Shown here in pieces: positions 61,373-64,000 of a stretch of 64,000 nucleotides of DNA. Every line of letters begins with the position of its first letter. Position 1 is the first letter of the stretch. Source of the DNA: Actinomycetes bacterium (GTDB lineage Bacteria; Actinomycetota; Acidimicrobiia; Acidimicrobiales; Acidimicrobiaceae); NCBI GenBank assembly GCA_021805205.1, contig JAJZFV010000055.1, forward strand, positions 110,987-174,986. Reading direction: 5' to 3'. Below the pieces are notes generated by a model. It was not told the DNA's origin, did no database searches, and saw only the letters and a program-made list of their open reading frames with translations. A program made the position numbers and the translations under genes.

Positions 61373-62731
61373 ATGCGCCGCAGATTCGCCCTAGCAATGT
61401 CGAGCGTACTTATAGTCGCCCTCTTTATTGCTGGGATTGGTGTTGCTCTCACCTTTCGCTCCCAAGTCCAAAGTCAAAGCGTCCATCAACTCGGAATCGA
61501 AGCCGAAGCGCTAGCTAGCCACATCGACGTAACCCGAGGTGCCGTGCTTCAAGTAATTAAAACTGCAGCCTCTTTGAGTGGTGCAGTGGTAGTTCCAGTC
61601 AACGTCAATACCCTTTCGATTAGGGGAACCCTTCCGCCGCCTCTAGTCCCCGGCATCCTCGACAATCAGCTCTTCATCGATGGCGGAGGGCAAGCCGGAA
61701 TCTACAAAGATGTTGCCTATGCTGCAATCTTCGTCGATCAACATATAAACCAGTTCGTAACCCGCCCATCTATATTGGTAATCACTCGTTCAATTCCACC
61801 ACTTGGCAAATCAATATCGTTCCTACTGGTGGTAATCGTCGCAGCTATCATCGTGGGGCTGATAGTGGCCGGGATACTATCAGCTCGATTTGCTCGCTAC
61901 CTTCGAAGGTTTGTCGGTGCAACTCAACGAATCAGTGAAGGGAACTTTAGCGCCAGGGTCGAATCACGCCTAGATCAGATAGAAGAGTTTCAAGACCTCG
62001 AGAGAGCCATCAATTCGATGGCAACCCGCCTCGAGGAGGCCCAAGAGAACCAAAGTCAATTTCTGATCTCTATCTCCCACGACTTAAAGACTCCACTTAC
62101 ATCGATCTCCGGTTATGCCGAGGCGATAATAGATGGGGCTATCGACCCGGAGAGTGGAGCTCGACGGATTGAAGGGGCATCGCAACGCCTCTCCCGGCTA
62201 ATTCAAGACCTCTTAGATTTGGCAAAACTCCAAGCAAATACCTTCTCTCTATCGATACGACAAGTCTCATCAACCGAAATAATCGACGCCGCACTTTCGC
62301 ACATTGGACAAAGGGTTGAAGGTAGCGAGGTACATCTATCCGTAGATGTAAAGGAGGAGTCTCTTGAGGTTCCCCTTGAAATTGACCCCGATCGCCTCAT
62401 ACAAATACTTACAAACATCCTAAACAACGCCTATAAATTTGCCCGAAGCGAAGTCTTATTCGTATCTACGGTCACCAGCCGCACCCTAAAGATACAGATC
62501 CGAGACGACGGGCCAGGTATACCAGCTGCTATCAGGGATCGCCTCTTCATTGAACCGATCGGCTCTGGCGACCACAGAGGACGTGAGGGGGGAAGTGGTT
62601 ATGGCCTATTGATTGCAGAGAGGCTTTCGAAGTCGATGGGGGCTACGATAAAAGTAGAAGAGACGTCGACAGAGGGGACTTCGATCTCAATCTCCATTCC
62701 GGTTCTTTCGTCGTCGCACTTCAAATATTGA
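61373..62731 (+). CDS. Membrane sensor histidine kinase
   Basis: A 452-residue kinase: helix 1 (about 8–28), an external sensor region of about 120 residues with no recognised fold, helix 2 (148–170), HAMP (171–223), and a dimerisation/phospho-acceptor domain with His236 in SISHDLKTPL. The ATPase domain has the N box ILNNAYKF, G1 DDGPGI and G2 GSGYGL. The start is ATG at 61373, five bases after AAGGAG. It pairs with the OmpR-type regulator directly upstream; the stimulus is unknown. Confidence 0.92.
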   Translation: MRRRFALAMSSVLIVALFIAGIGVALTFRSQVQSQSVHQLGIEAEALASHIDVTRGAVLQVIKTAASLSGAVVVPVNVNTLSIRGTLPPPLVPGILDNQLFIDGGGQAGIYKDVAYAAIFVDQHINQFVTRPSILVITRSIPPLGKSISFLLVVIVAAIIVGLIVAGILSARFARYLRRFVGATQRISEGNFSARVESRLDQIEEFQDLERAINSMATRLEEAQENQSQFLISISHDLKTPLTSISGYAEAIIDGAIDPESGARRIEGASQRLSRLIQDLLDLAKLQANTFSLSIRQVSSTEIIDAALSHIGQRVEGSEVHLSVDVKEESLEVPLEIDPDRLIQILTNILNNAYKFARSEVLFVSTVTSRTLKIQIRDDGPGIPAAIRDRLFIEPIGSGDHRGREGGSGYGLLIAERLSKSMGATIKVEETSTEGTSISISIPVLSSSHFKY

Positions 62732-62767
62732 AGCCAAAGTTCGGTTGGCTAAGCATCTTTCACTCCT

Positions 62768-63589
62768 TCACGAGAGGCGAGAGATATCCACCTGCTCCCC
62801 TCTTTGATTTGACGCATTGAGTTGAATCTTCACGCCGTCGACTCCATCGGAAGCTGCAACTGTACTTCCCATCTTTCGGCTATAGAGGCCAAAGAATAGG
62901 TATTCGTAGGGGCCATACTTACCTATCAGCGCATCCCTAAGTGGTTCCGATACCGAAGCGTTGGCGATCTCGACTCCAGCCAAAGCGACTCCAACTTCCT
63001 CTTCACCTCGTAAAATTGCACCCTCCACGGGTTCATTCGAGCCGAAGATGGCTAGGGCCTTGGGTGCAGCTGCACCTCTGGAATGAGTTCGTTCGACGTA
63101 CTCCTGTCCCACGTAACACCCTTTTGTAAAGGAGACGTAGCGATCTATGTCGATCAGGGCGTTGGGGAAGAGAGCTTCCTGGTAGTCGTGACCTCTCGCA
63201 ATATCTCCGTTCAAGATGCGCAGAGAAAGCAACTCCTCGTGATTTAGCAGCATCTCGCTAGAGCCACCCGGGACCATATTAAAGTTCTCATCGATAAAAA
63301 GATCTAACGCCGAATTTGGTTGAATGGTGGCCTTAGTGCGAAGCAGGAATCTGCGAAGTCGCACTTCAACTTCTGCAATCGATAACGATGAAGCAACGAT
63401 CTCGACCCCGTCACCTATGGCGTAGAGATGCAAAATATCTATCAACTTGCCATCGGGCTCGAGAAGAAGTCCTCTTTTGTATGTGAATGCACCCATAAGA
63501 TCGCAGGTGAGCTGCGAATGTAGGTACGCAATTGCATCGGAGCCTACGACCTTTAAGGATCGATAAATATCTTCCGCCACCTTCACCAT
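62768..63589 (-). CDS. ygfZ: YgfZ/GcvT-like folate-binding protein (iron–sulfur cluster related)
   Basis: A 273-residue protein of the aminomethyltransferase fold. The YgfZ signature is KGCYVGQEYVERTHSRG at about residues 156–172, with the conserved cysteine. An early HSQLTCDLMGAFTYKRGLLLEPDGKLIDIL region supports the call. YgfZ-type proteins use folate and assist maturation of certain iron–sulfur enzymes. ATG 63589 abuts AGGAG directly; GTG at 63580 sits at a better distance and may be the start. It converges on the histidine kinase gene. Confidence 0.85.
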   Translation of the reverse strand: MVKVAEDIYRSLKVVGSDAIAYLHSQLTCDLMGAFTYKRGLLLEPDGKLIDILHLYAIGDGVEIVASSLSIAEVEVRLRRFLLRTKATIQPNSALDLFIDENFNMVPGGSSEMLLNHEELLSLRILNGDIARGHDYQEALFPNALIDIDRYVSFTKGCYVGQEYVERTHSRGAAAPKALAIFGSNEPVEGAILRGEEEVGVALAGVEIANASVSEPLRDALIGKYGPYEYLFFGLYSRKMGSTVAASDGVDGVKIQLNASNQRGEQVDISRLS

Positions 63590-63860
63590 CTCCTTCAGAC
63601 TCCATTAGAGGATAACTTCCTAAAACTAGCAGGTCAACCTTACAACCTGCGAGTCACCTGTTTACAAAAATTAGGGGCTAGGACGCATGACTATAACATC
63701 GATGGCCAAAGGCCTAGTCCACCCGAAAAAGGTCCGAGTTGAAGTGATTCCCAAAAAGAGAATTTGGTCTAAAGAATCAGTGCATGAAGTAAACCTCCAA
63801 ACCCTCAAGCGGACTTAGATTGGGGCTCTGAACACCTCTCGTCTTGATGAAGATAGGCCG
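63590..63860. other. Intergenic region with a possible short frame
   Basis: A 43-codon plus-strand frame begins at ATG 63688 (MTITSMAKGL, ending TLKRT), with TAGGAC seven bases upstream. It is basic and matches nothing I recognise. Otherwise the region is non-coding, with a weak GCAGGT/ACCTGC dyad near 63628–63650. I do not call a gene with confidence. Confidence 0.3.
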
Positions 63861-64000
63861 CTAGTTGATTGGAGCCATACCAACGATTGGCTTATTGAGA
63901 GCTACATTGCCAGCAGATCCATAGAAGGTTGCATCTCCGTAGGCAAAGATTCCGCCATCGGATGCGACCAGCCAGTAGCCCTTACCATCTGGAGTAGAGG
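63861..64000 (-). CDS. C-terminal end of a GYW-repeat exported protein
   Basis: The minus-strand frame is open from the window edge to a stop at 63861–63863, giving 45 residues. They contain [28 protein letters not shown] and PIVGMAPIN. This is the same repeat found twice in the collagen-like protein at 24741 ([28 protein letters not shown]). The gene's start lies beyond the window. Such repeats usually occur in series in extracellular proteins; the protein ends one half-unit after this copy. Confidence 0.75.
   Translation of the reverse strand, partial: STPDGKGYWLVASDGGIFAYGDATFYGSAGNVALNKPIVGMAPIN

Overview
This window looks like ordinary chromosome from a member of the Actinomycetota, most likely an Acidimicrobiia-type organism. 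The evidence is gene order (uvrC–rapZ–yvcK–gap–pgk–tpiA–secG; polA beside an ANTAR regulator of the PdtaR type; rpsA–coaE–uvrB), an actinobacterial RapZ with arginine in its P-loop, a PolA whose proofreading acidic residues cannot be seen, frequent GTG and TTG starts, and a secreted-protein repeat (a GYW motif followed by DGG and FGDA) that I associate with Acidimicrobiia. Base composition looks balanced, which is low for actinobacteria. The placement is an inference from family knowledge, not from a search.

Layout. 1–6.1 kb: the end of an unknown secreted-type protein, an ArsR–rhodanese regulator divergent from an MFS exporter, a TfoX-like protein, an alpha/beta hydrolase, cyanase and a two-helix membrane protein. 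6.1–8.6 kb: an orphan DNA methyltransferase and a family 5 solute-binding lipoprotein. 8.6–20.2 kb: secG, tpiA, pgk, gap, yvcK, rapZ, a methyltransferase and uvrC on the minus strand, then uvrA on the plus strand. 20.3–29.2 kb is the accessory part: a frameshifted FAD-linked oxidase, two MFS proteins, fossils of IS630 and IS21 transposases, a large collagen-like/glycine-rich surface protein and a decayed copy of it.

29.7–48.2 kb: a persulfide-dioxygenase-like MBL–rhodanese protein, an NYN-domain protein with a methyltransferase, uvrB, coaE, rpsA, polA, an ANTAR regulator, a glyoxalase II-like hydrolase, menC, the phosphate transporter genes pstB-S-C-A, a PilZ protein and tRNA-Leu(CAA). 48.4–52.8 kb is a compact fatty-acid operon, fabD–fabH–fabG–acpP–fabF, in which FabD carries an extra C-terminal biotinyl/lipoyl-like domain. 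52.9–64 kb: an ABC1-family kinase, two tandem CtaG-like membrane proteins, trpC-F-B-A followed by a small Cys-rich protein, a two-component system, a YgfZ/GcvT-like protein, and the C-terminal end of another GYW-repeat protein at the right edge.

How the parts work together: all three nucleotide-excision-repair genes (uvrA, uvrB, uvrC) are present. Lower glycolysis is grouped with the cell-envelope/carbon regulators YvcK and RapZ. The fab genes form an initiation-to-elongation type II fatty-acid set. The two rhodanese-fusion proteins suggest reactive sulfur handling. No CRISPR array, prophage or complete mobile element is visible. The most unusual items are the FabD fusion, the modular collagen/GYW surface protein with its decayed copy and conserved 3' flank, and several exact palindromes near promoters or between convergent genes.
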